From SZUA-365 sp034002405 (lineage in GTDB: Bacteria; Bacteroidota; Ignavibacteria; SZUA-365): a stretch of DNA of 30,465 nucleotides. A model generated the notes under the pieces. The model did not search any database. It was not told the DNA's origin and saw only the letters and a program-made list of their open reading frames with translations. The DNA is taken from the NCBI GenBank assembly GCA_034002405.1, contig JAVFAS010000046.1:1-30465 (forward strand), given 5' to 3'. Below are positions 1 through 7,475 of the stretch, piece by piece (the first letter of the stretch is position 1; each line of letters begins with the position of its first letter). A program made the translations under genes and the position numbers.

Positions 1-4
1 ATAC

Positions 5-227
5 GATGGAGCGGAACTGTGGACGATGGAGCGGAACTGTGGACGATGGAGCGGAACTGTGGACGGAGGAGCGGAATCGTGGACGGAGGGAGCGGAACGG
101 TGGTCGGAGGAGCGGAACGGTGGTCGGTGGAGCGGAACGGTGGACGAAGGGAGCGGAATCGTGGTCGGAGGAGCGGAATCGTGGTCGGAGGAGCGGAACG
201 GTGGACGAAGGGAGCGGAACTGTGGTC
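5..227. repeat. 20/21-bp tandem repeat (minisatellite), about 11 copies
   Basis: Eleven head-to-tail copies of a 20-21 bp unit, core GGAGCGGAAC(T/G)GTGG followed by AC or TC. The first three copies are identical; later copies diverge at the same few positions and three are 21 bp. Because the unit is not a multiple of three, all three forward frames stay open and give Arg/Gly/Glu-rich translations, so these are not credible proteins. There are no spacers, so it is not a CRISPR array. The window starts inside or just before the array, so its true left end is unknown. Confidence 0.9.
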
Positions 228-393
228 GGATTGATGATCTCGCGTCTGCCAGATCGCATTTTTTGCTGACCACCGAAATGGTACCACAAAATGTAGCCAG
301 CCAGCCGTAAAACGCAAGAAAACGGCAAAAACACTCTAAAAACAGGAAAACGCACCAGATAGTATATCTGGAATGGTTACATTTTGGTTTTGG
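228..393. other. AT-rich non-coding stretch downstream of the integrase
   Basis: No gene is visible. It contains a GGTACCA site at 280-286. It also has an imperfect inverted pair, ACCACAAAATGTAGCC at 284-299 against GGTTACATTTTGGT at 375-388, and a short hairpin at 355-371. The composition is much more AT-rich than the chromosomal genes to the right. It probably belongs to the integrated element and could hold recombinase arm sites, but no attachment core could be identified from one junction. Confidence 0.4.
355..371 (-). terminator. Weak hairpin downstream of the integrase gene
   Basis: Perfect 7-bp stem CCAGATA/TATCTGG with a 3-nt loop, 23 bp past the integrase stop codon. On the minus strand it is followed by T-rich sequence with several TTTT runs but no clean U-tract directly at the stem. 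It could be a weak terminator or a protein-binding dyad. Confidence 0.3.
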
Positions 394-1836
394 TCACTCG
401 CCGGGAACGAATGACTGCAGGAGATCGGGTCTCTCCAGCTTGATCTGTACCCTCATCGCTTCACGCTTGATCATCTCCGTGTTGGAGTGCCTGTATGTCT
501 CAGTCACAGCGGAACTGGTGTGTCCGGCTATGTCTTGTGCTTGGTAAATCGAGAGTTTCTGGACGCGACCCAGTGGATCACCGTTTACCCACAGACTGAT
601 GATGCTGTGACGGAGCGAGTGGAAGTGCCGCTTGTCCGCTTCTCCGAAGACCTTTGTGACGTAGGATTTGAACTTGTGGCTGATGTAATCCTTCGTGTAA
701 ACCGAAGGTGCTCCATCACGTCGGCGAGATCCCCTGCCGAAGACGTGTGGATCAGCTTCAGCCCCTCCAGATCGGTTCTGAATCTTCTGGTACTCTTGAT
801 GTCTGCGAAGCAAAATCCTCAGGACCTCTCCATCTGGAAGTGGGATGTCTCTCACTGACGCTTGCGTTTTTGGTGCCCAGCTTCCGTCAGGCTCCGCTCG
901 AACGAAGATCCAGCGTTGTTCCGGATCGTCGCTAAGCCTCACGTTTTCCCAACGCAGATGCGTGATCTCGGAAATCCTCATCCCAGTAGCGAATGCGACT
1001 ACCGTCATGTCGCGGACATCGCGTTGCAGACTGTGCAAGTACTTGAGCCACACGCCTTCGATCCCCGGCTTGTCCAGATCGGCATCCATTGCGTTCACGA
1101 GTCTCTCAAATTCGTCGATGGAGAAGACCGCGTAGTTATGCTTCTTCTGTGCCTTTTCGGACTGCGTCTTTTTTGTCTTCCTTGAGCGGTAGAAGAGTGG
1201 ATTGTGTTCTATGACTCCGTACTCCACCATGAGGCTGAGGATGATCGAAACATCGCGTTTGTAGTTCCGCTTCGTGGTGATCGTCACGGTGAGAGAGTCG
1301 AGGAACAGATCGAAAAAACTTTGAAGAGCCTTCTCGTTGTTCCGGTTCCAGAGCTTTGCCTCGGAGTAGGCGGATGTGGCCACGAATCTGAGGAACTTGC
1401 CCATCGTGTACCGGAGGTTGTTCAGAGTGTTTTCCCTGTACGCCTCCAGCGTGGGTGTTTGCAGTGACCCGGTCTCCAGCGCGGACAGCGTCGTCGCCCA
1501 TGCGTCTTTGAGCGATCCGACCTTAGCGTTCGGTTGGTCTTTGACTTGATCTTGTGTAACTTTATCTTCTGGGTTCTCTTCGATTTGATGCGTCTTCTGA
1601 AGAGGGAGGGGCTGATGAGGGGAGAACTCGTGCATGAACTCGACAGCTTCGTCGAGATCGCTTGTATCACAACTAATCTGTGTCCGCTTGAGATCTGAAG
1701 TCCAATACCGCAACACCCAGACGCTTCCCCGCAGGTACAGGGACTTGGTGCGTTGTTTCTTGTCGGCATATCCACCTTGCTTGATGCTGAGCTTCTTGCT
1801 CTTGCCGTTCGCTTTGGATTTGACTGCCATGCGCAT
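394..1836 (-). CDS. Tyrosine recombinase / phage-type integrase
   Basis: A 480-aa site-specific recombinase that cuts and rejoins DNA through a 3'-phosphotyrosine. The complete catalytic set is readable: Arg287 (ATGMRISEI), Lys323, His406 and Arg409 (HSLRH), His439 (AGH) and the nucleophile Tyr448 (TETYRH). An N-terminal arm (about 1-100) and a SAM-like core-binding domain (about 105-215) precede it, so it looks intact and active. The first ATG is used; a second ATG two codons on is equally possible. Its base composition is more AT-rich than the neighbouring housekeeping genes. It sits 240 bp from tRNA-Leu, beside a cluster of GGTACC sites, and reads away from the tRNA. No other element genes are in view, so the rest would lie to the left of the window. 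It could belong to a genomic island, an integrative element or a prophage remnant; nothing here separates these. Confidence 0.92.
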   Translation of the reverse strand: MRMAVKSKANGKSKKLSIKQGGYADKKQRTKSLYLRGSVWVLRYWTSDLKRTQISCDTSDLDEAVEFMHEFSPHQPLPLQKTHQIEENPEDKVTQDQVKDQPNAKVGSLKDAWATTLSALETGSLQTPTLEAYRENTLNNLRYTMGKFLRFVATSAYSEAKLWNRNNEKALQSFFDLFLDSLTVTITTKRNYKRDVSIILSLMVEYGVIEHNPLFYRSRKTKKTQSEKAQKKHNYAVFSIDEFERLVNAMDADLDKPGIEGVWLKYLHSLQRDVRDMTVVAFATGMRISEITHLRWENVRLSDDPEQRWIFVRAEPDGSWAPKTQASVRDIPLPDGEVLRILLRRHQEYQKIQNRSGGAEADPHVFGRGSRRRDGAPSVYTKDYISHKFKSYVTKVFGEADKRHFHSLRHSIISLWVNGDPLGRVQKLSIYQAQDIAGHTSSAVTETYRHSNTEMIKREAMRVQIKLERPDLLQSFVPGE

Positions 1837-1900
1837 GCCTCAGGTGACGGATCGGGTTCAGTACGAGGGAGCCTTGTCTATGCAAAATACGGATTTCTAT

Positions 1901-2010
1901 GGTACCAAGCAAGACAATTATTCTGGTGGCATTGGTACCAGAAATATTGGCTCCAACTGGCTCCAAACTGGTACCAAAATGGGTGCAAAAATGACAATTT
2001 TGGTACCAGT
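1901..2010. promoter_or_regulatory. Cluster of four GGTACCA sites upstream of the integrase
   Basis: GGTACC occurs at 1901, 1934, 1970 and 2002, spaced 33, 36 and 32 bp, close to three helical turns. The last two are the ends of a perfect 14-bp inverted repeat: ACTGGTACCAAAAT at 1967-1980 and ATTTTGGTACCAGT at 1997-2010, with a 16-bp spacer. A fifth copy (280) lies on the other side of the integrase gene. Such clusters are typical of recombinase arm sites, excisionase sites or repressor operators; which of these applies cannot be told from sequence. Isolated GGTACC hexamers also occur elsewhere in the window, but not clustered or with the shared AAAAT extension. Confidence 0.5.
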
Positions 2011-2075
2011 CGGCATGAATAAGACACAAAATTCCGATTTCATAACTTGTTTAATGACAATAACTTAAATTACAT

Positions 2076-2159
2076 GCGAATGTGGCGAAATTGGCATACG
2101 CGCCAGACTTAGGATCTGGTGGGCTGAGTCCCGTGGGGGTTCGAGTCCCCCCATTCGCA
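2076..2159 (+). tRNA. tRNA-Leu (anticodon TAG)
   Basis: The acceptor stem GCGAATG (2076-2082) pairs with CATTCGC (2152-2158), discriminator A at 2159. The anticodon stem CCAGA/TCTGG encloses the loop CTTAGGA, giving anticodon TAG. A long variable arm (GGG...CCC) marks a class II tRNA, as expected for leucine, and the T arm reads GGGGG-TTCGAGT-CCCCC. CCA is not encoded. The gene lies 34 bp before tig and is at the edge of the AT-rich integrase region, so it is a candidate integration target; no duplicated tRNA fragment was found inside the window. Confidence 0.95.
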
Positions 2160-2193
2160 CGATTTCTTTATTCACCCCAATCGAGGATCTGTC

Positions 2194-3549
2194 TTGGAAG
2201 TTTTGATTAACAGCAAAAGCGAGGTCTCGCACGAGATCGAGATCATCGTGTCGAGCGAGGAACTGCAACCGCATTTCGAAAAAGCCTACCGCGAGGAGGC
2301 GCGCAAGATCAGCATCCCGGGTTTCCGGCCGGGAAAGGTGCCGGTGCAGGTCGTCAAGAAACGCTTCGGGAAGGAGATCGAGTATTCGGTCATCGAGAAA
2401 CTGTCGAACGAGTTCTTCCGCACCGCGATCGAGGAACGCGATATCAAGCCGATCGGACAGCCGGTGCTGCAGGATCTTGACTACAAACCGGGCGAACCGC
2501 TGACGATCAAGGTCGCCTATGATACCGAGCCGGAGGTGGTGGCGAAGGACTATCTCGGCGTCCAGCTCGAACGGCTCGCGCATACCGTGACCGACGAGGA
2601 GGTGGAGGATGAAATCCAGCGCGCGCTCAAGTCCCGCCGCACGCTCGAGGAAGTGGAAAAAGCCGATGACGAGAATTTCCTCGTGACGGTGGATATCCAG
2701 ATGCTCGACGCGGAGGGCACGCCGGTCCCGGGTCAGCGGAACGAGAATCTGAAGGTGGAACTCGATGACGAGTATACCAACCGCGATCTCGTGGCGGAAC
2801 TGCTCAATATGAAAACGGGCGAGGAGAAGGATGTCGAGCTGACTCATACGCATGGCGACCATGAACATACCGACCGCGCGCACATCAAGATCGTTCGCGT
2901 CGAACGGGTGACGCTGCCGGATCTGACCGATGACTTCGCCCGGGAGTATTCGAACGGAGAGGTCGAAACGGTCAAGGATCTGCGCCGCGTCGTTCACGAA
3001 CGTCTCGAGGAGGTCTGGCGCAACCGCTATCAGCAGCAGCTGGACAATGACCTCGTCGGCGAAATCGTCAAGCGCAATCCCGTGGCCGTGCCCGAGTCCA
3101 TCGTCGAAAACATGATCGACGAGTGGATGAAATCGCTCCGCGAACAGCAGCCCGGCAAGAAATTCCCCGCCGACTTCAATGAAACGGAATATCGCACGTC
3201 ACGTCGGCCCGAGGCGGAATTCACCGCGAAGTGGATGTACCTGCGCGATAGCATCATCGAACAGGAGGGAATCAAACTCGAGGATGCCGATGTTGAGCAG
3301 AAGGCCGCCAAGGACAGCGAGGCCATGGGCATCGAGAAGGACCGCCTGATCGAATTCTACAAAAACGCCCCGCAGTATACGCAGTCCATGCTCGTCGAGA
3401 AATTGCTTGCCCATCTGTACGCCCAGGCGGAGATCAAGGACGTCGACGACAATGACCTCTCCCGTACCGGTATGGACGGCGTCGCCTTCCATGAGCACGA
3501 TCATGACCACGATCACGATCATGACCAAGAGAACGAAGAATCAAAATAA
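2194..3549 (+). CDS. tig: Trigger factor, ribosome-associated chaperone
   Basis: A 451-aa protein that binds the ribosome exit site and shields nascent chains. The ribosome-binding signature GFRPGKVP is at residues 43-50. The middle part (about 150-240) fits the FKBP-like PPIase domain but is divergent, and the long helical C-terminal arms follow. Start: TTG at 2194 with AGGA six bases upstream; another TTG three codons later is possible, and no nearby ATG fits. Unusual points are a His-rich stretch around residue 215-225 (THTHGDHEHTDRAH) and an acidic/His tail (HEHDHDHDHDHD) that could bind metal ions. It is followed 11 bp later by clpP, the common tig-clpP order, though no clpX follows here. 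Confidence 0.95.
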   Translation: MEVLINSKSEVSHEIEIIVSSEELQPHFEKAYREEARKISIPGFRPGKVPVQVVKKRFGKEIEYSVIEKLSNEFFRTAIEERDIKPIGQPVLQDLDYKPGEPLTIKVAYDTEPEVVAKDYLGVQLERLAHTVTDEEVEDEIQRALKSRRTLEEVEKADDENFLVTVDIQMLDAEGTPVPGQRNENLKVELDDEYTNRDLVAELLNMKTGEEKDVELTHTHGDHEHTDRAHIKIVRVERVTLPDLTDDFAREYSNGEVETVKDLRRVVHERLEEVWRNRYQQQLDNDLVGEIVKRNPVAVPESIVENMIDEWMKSLREQQPGKKFPADFNETEYRTSRRPEAEFTAKWMYLRDSIIEQEGIKLEDADVEQKAAKDSEAMGIEKDRLIEFYKNAPQYTQSMLVEKLLAHLYAQAEIKDVDDNDLSRTGMDGVAFHEHDHDHDHDHDQENEESK

Positions 3550-3560
3550 AGGATTCGACC

Positions 3561-4217
3561 ATGGCACATCATCCATTCGATTTTTCCAGCACGAGCATTC
3601 CGCCCTCCGATCAGCTTGTGCCGATCGTCGTCGAGCAGACCGGCCGCGGCGAACGCAGCTGGGATATTTTCTCGCGGCTGCTCCGCGAACGCATCGTGTT
3701 TCTCGGGACGGCGATCGATGATCATATCGCCAGCCTGATCGTCGCGCAGCTGCTTTTTCTTGAATCCGAAGACCCGGAGAAGGATATCTTTTTATATATC
3801 AACAGCCCCGGCGGCAGTGTGTCGGCGGGATTGGCGATCTACGACACGATGCAGTACATCCGTTCGGATGTCTCGACGATTTGCATCGGCATGGCCGCGA
3901 GCATGGGCGCGATCCTGCTCGCGGGCGGCGCGGCGAAGAAGCGCATCGCCCTGCCGCATTCGCGCATCATGATCCATCAGCCGATGGGCGGTACGCAGGG
4001 ACAGGCGACGGACATCGAGATCTACACGAAGGAAATGCTGCGGACGCGCGATGAACTCTATCGTATCATCTCGCATCATACCGGCAAATCCTTCGAGCAA
4101 GTGATGGCCGATTCGGATCGCGACAAGTATATGTCCACCGAGGAAGCACTCGAATACGGCATCATCGATACGCTGCTCACGCGGAAGCAGAAGGCCACGC
4201 CGACGCCGGAGGCCTGA
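3561..4217 (+). CDS. clpP: ATP-dependent Clp protease proteolytic subunit
   Basis: 218 aa, a normal length for ClpP, the barrel-forming serine peptidase that degrades unfolded or tagged proteins with an AAA+ partner such as ClpX or ClpA. The catalytic triad is visible: Ser114 in GMAASMGA, His139 in RIMIHQPMGG, and Asp188 in SDRDKYMSTEEALEYGIID. The oxyanion-region motif NSPGGSVSAG is at 81-90. An AAAGGA ribosome site precedes the ATG by a few bases, and the gene is 11 bp after tig, so the two are probably cotranscribed. The unfoldase clpX, often next in line, is missing here and must be elsewhere. Confidence 0.97.
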   Translation: MAHHPFDFSSTSIPPSDQLVPIVVEQTGRGERSWDIFSRLLRERIVFLGTAIDDHIASLIVAQLLFLESEDPEKDIFLYINSPGGSVSAGLAIYDTMQYIRSDVSTICIGMAASMGAILLAGGAAKKRIALPHSRIMIHQPMGGTQGQATDIEIYTKEMLRTRDELYRIISHHTGKSFEQVMADSDRDKYMSTEEALEYGIIDTLLTRKQKATPTPEA

Positions 4218-4224
4218 TCCCATC

Positions 4225-4256
4225 GCGTCCCGTGCGCGATGCGTCCCGTGCGCGAT
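4225..4256. repeat. 16-bp perfect tandem duplication
   Basis: GCGTCCCGTGCGCGAT occurs twice back to back (4225-4240 and 4241-4256) directly after the clpP stop codon. It is most simply a replication-slippage duplication in intergenic DNA. Confidence 0.85.
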
Positions 4257-4305
4257 CGTCCGGTCCGGAACCGTGCGAAGGCTGTCCTGTCTCGCGCGGA
4301 ATGTG

Positions 4306-4311
4306 TATATT
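4306..4311 (+). promoter_or_regulatory. Possible -10 element for the PorE-like gene
   Basis: TATATT preceded by TGTG, about 36 bp before the start codon at 4347. No good -35 is seen. If used, transcription would start inside the terminator stem just downstream, so the new transcript would not form that hairpin. Confidence 0.25.
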
Positions 4312-4344
4312 GGGTGAACGAATTCCGTTCACCCATTTTTTTTT
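4312..4344 (+). terminator. Rho-independent terminator after tig-clpP
   Basis: Perfect 9-bp stem GGGTGAACG/CGTTCACCC with loop AATTC, then A and nine T residues (4336-4344). It should end the tig-clpP transcript. The T-run ends two bases before the ATG of the next gene, an unusually tight arrangement. Confidence 0.88.
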
Positions 4345-4346
4345 CC

Positions 4347-6713
4347 ATGCTTCACTCACGCGTCCTCCTGCTGTCCGCCGCCGCCGTGATGCTCGCCGCA
4401 TGCGCCAGCACGCCGCCCGCGGACGTCCGCAGTCACCCCGTACAGATCTCCAACATCGGCGCGGCCGTCAACTCCGCGCAGGATGAATTCGCACCGGGCA
4501 TCACCGCCAACGGGATGCGGTTGATTTTCACCCGCGGCAATCCGCGACCGCCGTTCGCGCGCGACTTCTGGGAGAGCGCGTTGATGGGCGATTTCTGGCA
4601 GCGGCCCATGCTGCTCCCGGGCAATGTCAACAGCGATCGCAACGAAGGGTCGCCCAGTTTCACCGCCGACGGACAGACACTGCTCTACGCGGCGTCCGAT
4701 CGCGCGGATACCCGTGGAAAATCCGACATCTATCGCGCCCGGCTTGAGGGCATCGAATGGCGCGCCGGTGAAAACCTTGGTTTCCCGGTCAATACCGAGG
4801 CGTGGGAATCGCATCCATCCGTCACCGCCGACGGCAAGACGCTGTATTTTGTCTCCGACCGCGCGGGAGGATTGGGTGGACTCGATATCTGGACCACCTC
4901 GCTCGACGCGCAAGGTTACTGGCGCGTGCCGGTCAATCTCGGTGCGCCGGTCAATACCGAGGGAGACGAAGTCTCTCCGTTTATCGCCTCCGACGGCGCG
5001 ACGCTGTATTTCGCGTCCGACGGTCACCCGGGGCTCGGCGGTACCGATATGTTCGTCACCCGCCGGCTGGGGGATTCGTGGGCGACGCCGACCAATGTCG
5101 GGCTTCCGCTCAACTCGCCGAACAATGACGAATTCTTCGCGCTCGCCGCGGAAGGGAAGACGGTCTACTTTTCCTCCCAACGCATCGGCGGCTTCGGGGG
5201 CTATGACATTTATCGCGCGGAGCCGAATCCCTTTCCCCCGGGCGCGGTGATCGTGCTCAGCGGGACGGTTCGCAACCGCCGCACGCTCGAACCGCTCGCC
5301 GCCATGCTCACCCTGCGGAATGCGGGGACGGGCGCGGTCATCAGCACGCACCACAGCAACAGCGTGACCGGGGAATATCTCATCGTGCTTCCGGCCGGCG
5401 TTTCCTATGACGTCGAGGCCGCCGCGGAACTCCATCAGTCGGTGACCGAACATTTCGATCTCACGGCGCGCGCCAGGTATGGCGAGATCAGTCATGACTT
5501 CCTTCTCCCGAAGGTGAATGACGACGTGCGGCTCGAGGCCGCCGTCACGGCTGACGTGCTCGACTTCTCGGTGCTCCGCGGAGGCAGCGGACATCGGGGC
5601 CTGCATATCGAGGAACTCGTCACGCGCGAGACCATCCCGCTGCTCAATTATGTGTTCTTCGACGAGAACACGGGCACCATCCCGTCGCGCTATGCGCTGT
5701 TGAACGCGGAGCAGGCGCAGGCGTTCTCGCTCAAGGCGCTGCCGCAGGGCACGCTCCCGCGCTACCATCATCTGATGAACATCATCGCGATGCGTATGCT
5801 CCAGCGACCGGCCGCGACCATCACGCTCACCGGCTGCACCGACGGTGGTGAGTCCCGCGCGGTGGCCCAGGCGCGTCTCCAGTCCGTGACCGACTATTTC
5901 ACCGATATCTGGGGCATCGATCCCGCCCGTATCCGCGGCGTCGCGCGCGACCTGCCCGAGGCGCCATCCTCCAGCCGCTCGGATCTTGGCAAGGCGGAGA
6001 ACCGGCGGGTGGAAATCGAATCCTCGGACGCGGAAATCCTGGCCCCGATCGAAACCAGCGCGGTGGAAAAAGTCCTTTCCCCTCCGGAAGTCCGATTCTT
6101 CCCTTCCATCACCGCGGAGGCGGGACTCGCACGCTGGACGTTCGAGGTCACGCAGCGCGGCCGCATTCTCCGCGATTCCGACGGCTATACAACCTATCCC
6201 GACACCATTCCCTGGAATTGGCGCGACCTGCAGGGCAATCTGCCGACGGCCGACACGCTGGAGTTCTCGCTCACCGCGAAGGACGCACAGGGGAACGAGG
6301 TGCGTACCGAACCGCGACGCATCCCCATCGAACTGCTCACGCTCGAGAAAAAGAATCTCGAACAGCTGCCCGACCGGACGCTGGAGAAGATCAGTCTGAT
6401 CCTGTTCCATTTCGACAGCTTCGAGCTGGGCGAACGGAACACGCGTATTCTCGAAAAGGCAGCGGGACGTCTCGAAGCGAGTTCGACCATGATCGTCCGT
6501 GGCTACACCGACGCCATGGGTGACGATCAGTACAATCTCGGCCTGTCCGAGCGCCGCGCCGAGGCCGTGCGCGCGCAACTGCAGCGCCGCTTGCCCGACG
6601 CCCCGATCCGTTCGGAGGGAGTGGGCGAGCAGTCGCTGCTGTTCGACAACACGCTGCCGGAGGGTCGCTTCTACTGCCGGACCGTGCAAATCCTGATAGA
6701 AACCATCAAGTGA
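4347..6713 (+). CDS. PorE-like OmpA-family lipoprotein with PD40 beta-propeller
   Basis: 788 aa. The ATG at 4347 begins a lipoprotein signal peptide with lipobox LAAC (Cys19); upstream in-frame codons would run through the terminator and are rejected. Residues about 90-290 hold PD40 repeats (TADGKTLYFVSDRAGG, SDGATLYFASDGHPG, AEGKTVYFSSQRIGG), giving a beta-propeller. Residues about 300-365 form a carboxypeptidase-regulatory-like beta-sandwich (VLSGTVRNRRTLEPL...). A divergent OmpA-like segment is at about 430-555, and a typical C-terminal OmpA peptidoglycan-binding domain at about 683-788 (LFHFDSFELGERN, VRGYTDAMGDDQYNLGLSERRA). Propeller, CRD and OmpA is the layout of PorE, the T9SS component that ties the machine to peptidoglycan, here without PorE's N-terminal TPR region. 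It overlaps the next gene by 4 bp. A general envelope role is the alternative. Confidence 0.8.
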   Translation: MLHSRVLLLSAAAVMLAACASTPPADVRSHPVQISNIGAAVNSAQDEFAPGITANGMRLIFTRGNPRPPFARDFWESALMGDFWQRPMLLPGNVNSDRNEGSPSFTADGQTLLYAASDRADTRGKSDIYRARLEGIEWRAGENLGFPVNTEAWESHPSVTADGKTLYFVSDRAGGLGGLDIWTTSLDAQGYWRVPVNLGAPVNTEGDEVSPFIASDGATLYFASDGHPGLGGTDMFVTRRLGDSWATPTNVGLPLNSPNNDEFFALAAEGKTVYFSSQRIGGFGGYDIYRAEPNPFPPGAVIVLSGTVRNRRTLEPLAAMLTLRNAGTGAVISTHHSNSVTGEYLIVLPAGVSYDVEAAAELHQSVTEHFDLTARARYGEISHDFLLPKVNDDVRLEAAVTADVLDFSVLRGGSGHRGLHIEELVTRETIPLLNYVFFDENTGTIPSRYALLNAEQAQAFSLKALPQGTLPRYHHLMNIIAMRMLQRPAATITLTGCTDGGESRAVAQARLQSVTDYFTDIWGIDPARIRGVARDLPEAPSSSRSDLGKAENRRVEIESSDAEILAPIETSAVEKVLSPPEVRFFPSITAEAGLARWTFEVTQRGRILRDSDGYTTYPDTIPWNWRDLQGNLPTADTLEFSLTAKDAQGNEVRTEPRRIPIELLTLEKKNLEQLPDRTLEKISLILFHFDSFELGERNTRILEKAAGRLEASSTMIVRGYTDAMGDDQYNLGLSERRAEAVRAQLQRRLPDAPIRSEGVGEQSLLFDNTLPEGRFYCRTVQILIETIK

Positions 6714-7366
6714 GGACTCCCGTGTTTCGCCGTTATGTTCCCCTGCTTCTGCTGCTCTGCCTCCCCGGTTGCATTTCCTATGAACAGGACACGCGGCTCG
6801 AGGAAAACGGCTCGGGCAGCATGGACATTCATTACTGGATCTCCGAGGACATGCTGACCTGGTTCAAGGGTGGCAACCTCTCGTTCAATGAAGATTCCGT
6901 CCGTACCCAGTACAGCGCAACCGGCATCGACGTCGAATCCGTGCGCAGCGAAGCCCGCGAGAGTGACTCGACGCGGCATGTGTATGTCACCCTGTCCTTC
7001 GACGACATCACCGCGCTGCCCTCGGCGCCCGGGTTCCGGGACCTCGACATCAAATGGCAGCGCGAGGGCGACACCTTCCGCTTCGTGCAGGTTCTCCCCG
7101 CGGCCAGCAGTTCCGGCGAGGAGATGCTCGACGATTTCACCTTCACCTACCGCTTCGACTTTCCCGGTGACGTTCGCGAAAGCAATGCCGACAGCACCGA
7201 CGGCAGTCACGCCGTCTGGGTCTTCACGCTTTCCGACCTCGCCGAGGCGCGCACCCTCGAAGCCGTGATCGTCGCCGGCAGCGGCGGGAATATCTGGTGG
7301 GTGCTGGGGATTATGGCGCTGGTGATCGTCGTTGCCTTCGTGCTGATGCGTGTGAGGAAAAAGTAG
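6710..7366 (+). CDS. Lipobox protein with C-terminal membrane helix (LppM-like?)
   Basis: 218 aa. It starts with GTG at 6710, overlapping the previous stop by four bases (GTGA), so it is translationally coupled to the PorE-like gene. The N-terminus is a lipoprotein signal peptide ending in LPGC (Cys21). A beta-rich extracytoplasmic region follows (about 25-185). Near the C-terminus is one transmembrane helix (GGNIWWVLGIMALVIVVAFVLMRV) and a basic RKK tail. A lipid anchor plus a C-terminal helix with a cytoplasmic tail means the protein should be held in the inner membrane at both ends. The layout resembles LppM/DUF3153-type proteins; I make that link by architecture only. Function unknown. 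Confidence 0.75.
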   Translation: MRTPVFRRYVPLLLLLCLPGCISYEQDTRLEENGSGSMDIHYWISEDMLTWFKGGNLSFNEDSVRTQYSATGIDVESVRSEARESDSTRHVYVTLSFDDITALPSAPGFRDLDIKWQREGDTFRFVQVLPAASSSGEEMLDDFTFTYRFDFPGDVRESNADSTDGSHAVWVFTLSDLAEARTLEAVIVAGSGGNIWWVLGIMALVIVVAFVLMRVRKK

Positions 7367-7427
7367 GGAAGCACCAGGAAGTAGGGAAGCGATAGGAAGA
7401 ACGCCGTCGTATCGAGGGTGCCAATAA

Positions 7428-7455
7428 AAAAAACCGACCTGTGGGTCGGTTTTTT
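7428..7455. terminator. Bidirectional terminator between convergent genes
   Basis: Stem AAAAAACCGACC / GGTCGGTTTTTT with loop TGTG. The CCGACC/GGTCGG core has a T-run on both strands, so it can serve the lipobox gene ending at 7366 (+) and the T9SS cargo gene ending at 7476 (-). Confidence 0.92.
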
Positions 7456-7475
7456 CATGCTCATGTGGGCCGTGG

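Noticed and set aside
1..227. CRISPR array
   Set aside because: Repeats are contiguous with no unique spacers and no cas genes are in view; the same holds for 30322-30465.
6..310. Three overlapping Arg/Gly-rich open frames at the left edge
   Set aside because: They are translations of the 20/21-bp repeat in all three frames and have no start signals or family similarity.
4356..6689. 777-aa open frame antisense to the PorE-like gene
   Set aside because: Composition is Arg/His/Asp-rich with no domain; a GC-driven shadow of the real gene on the other strand.
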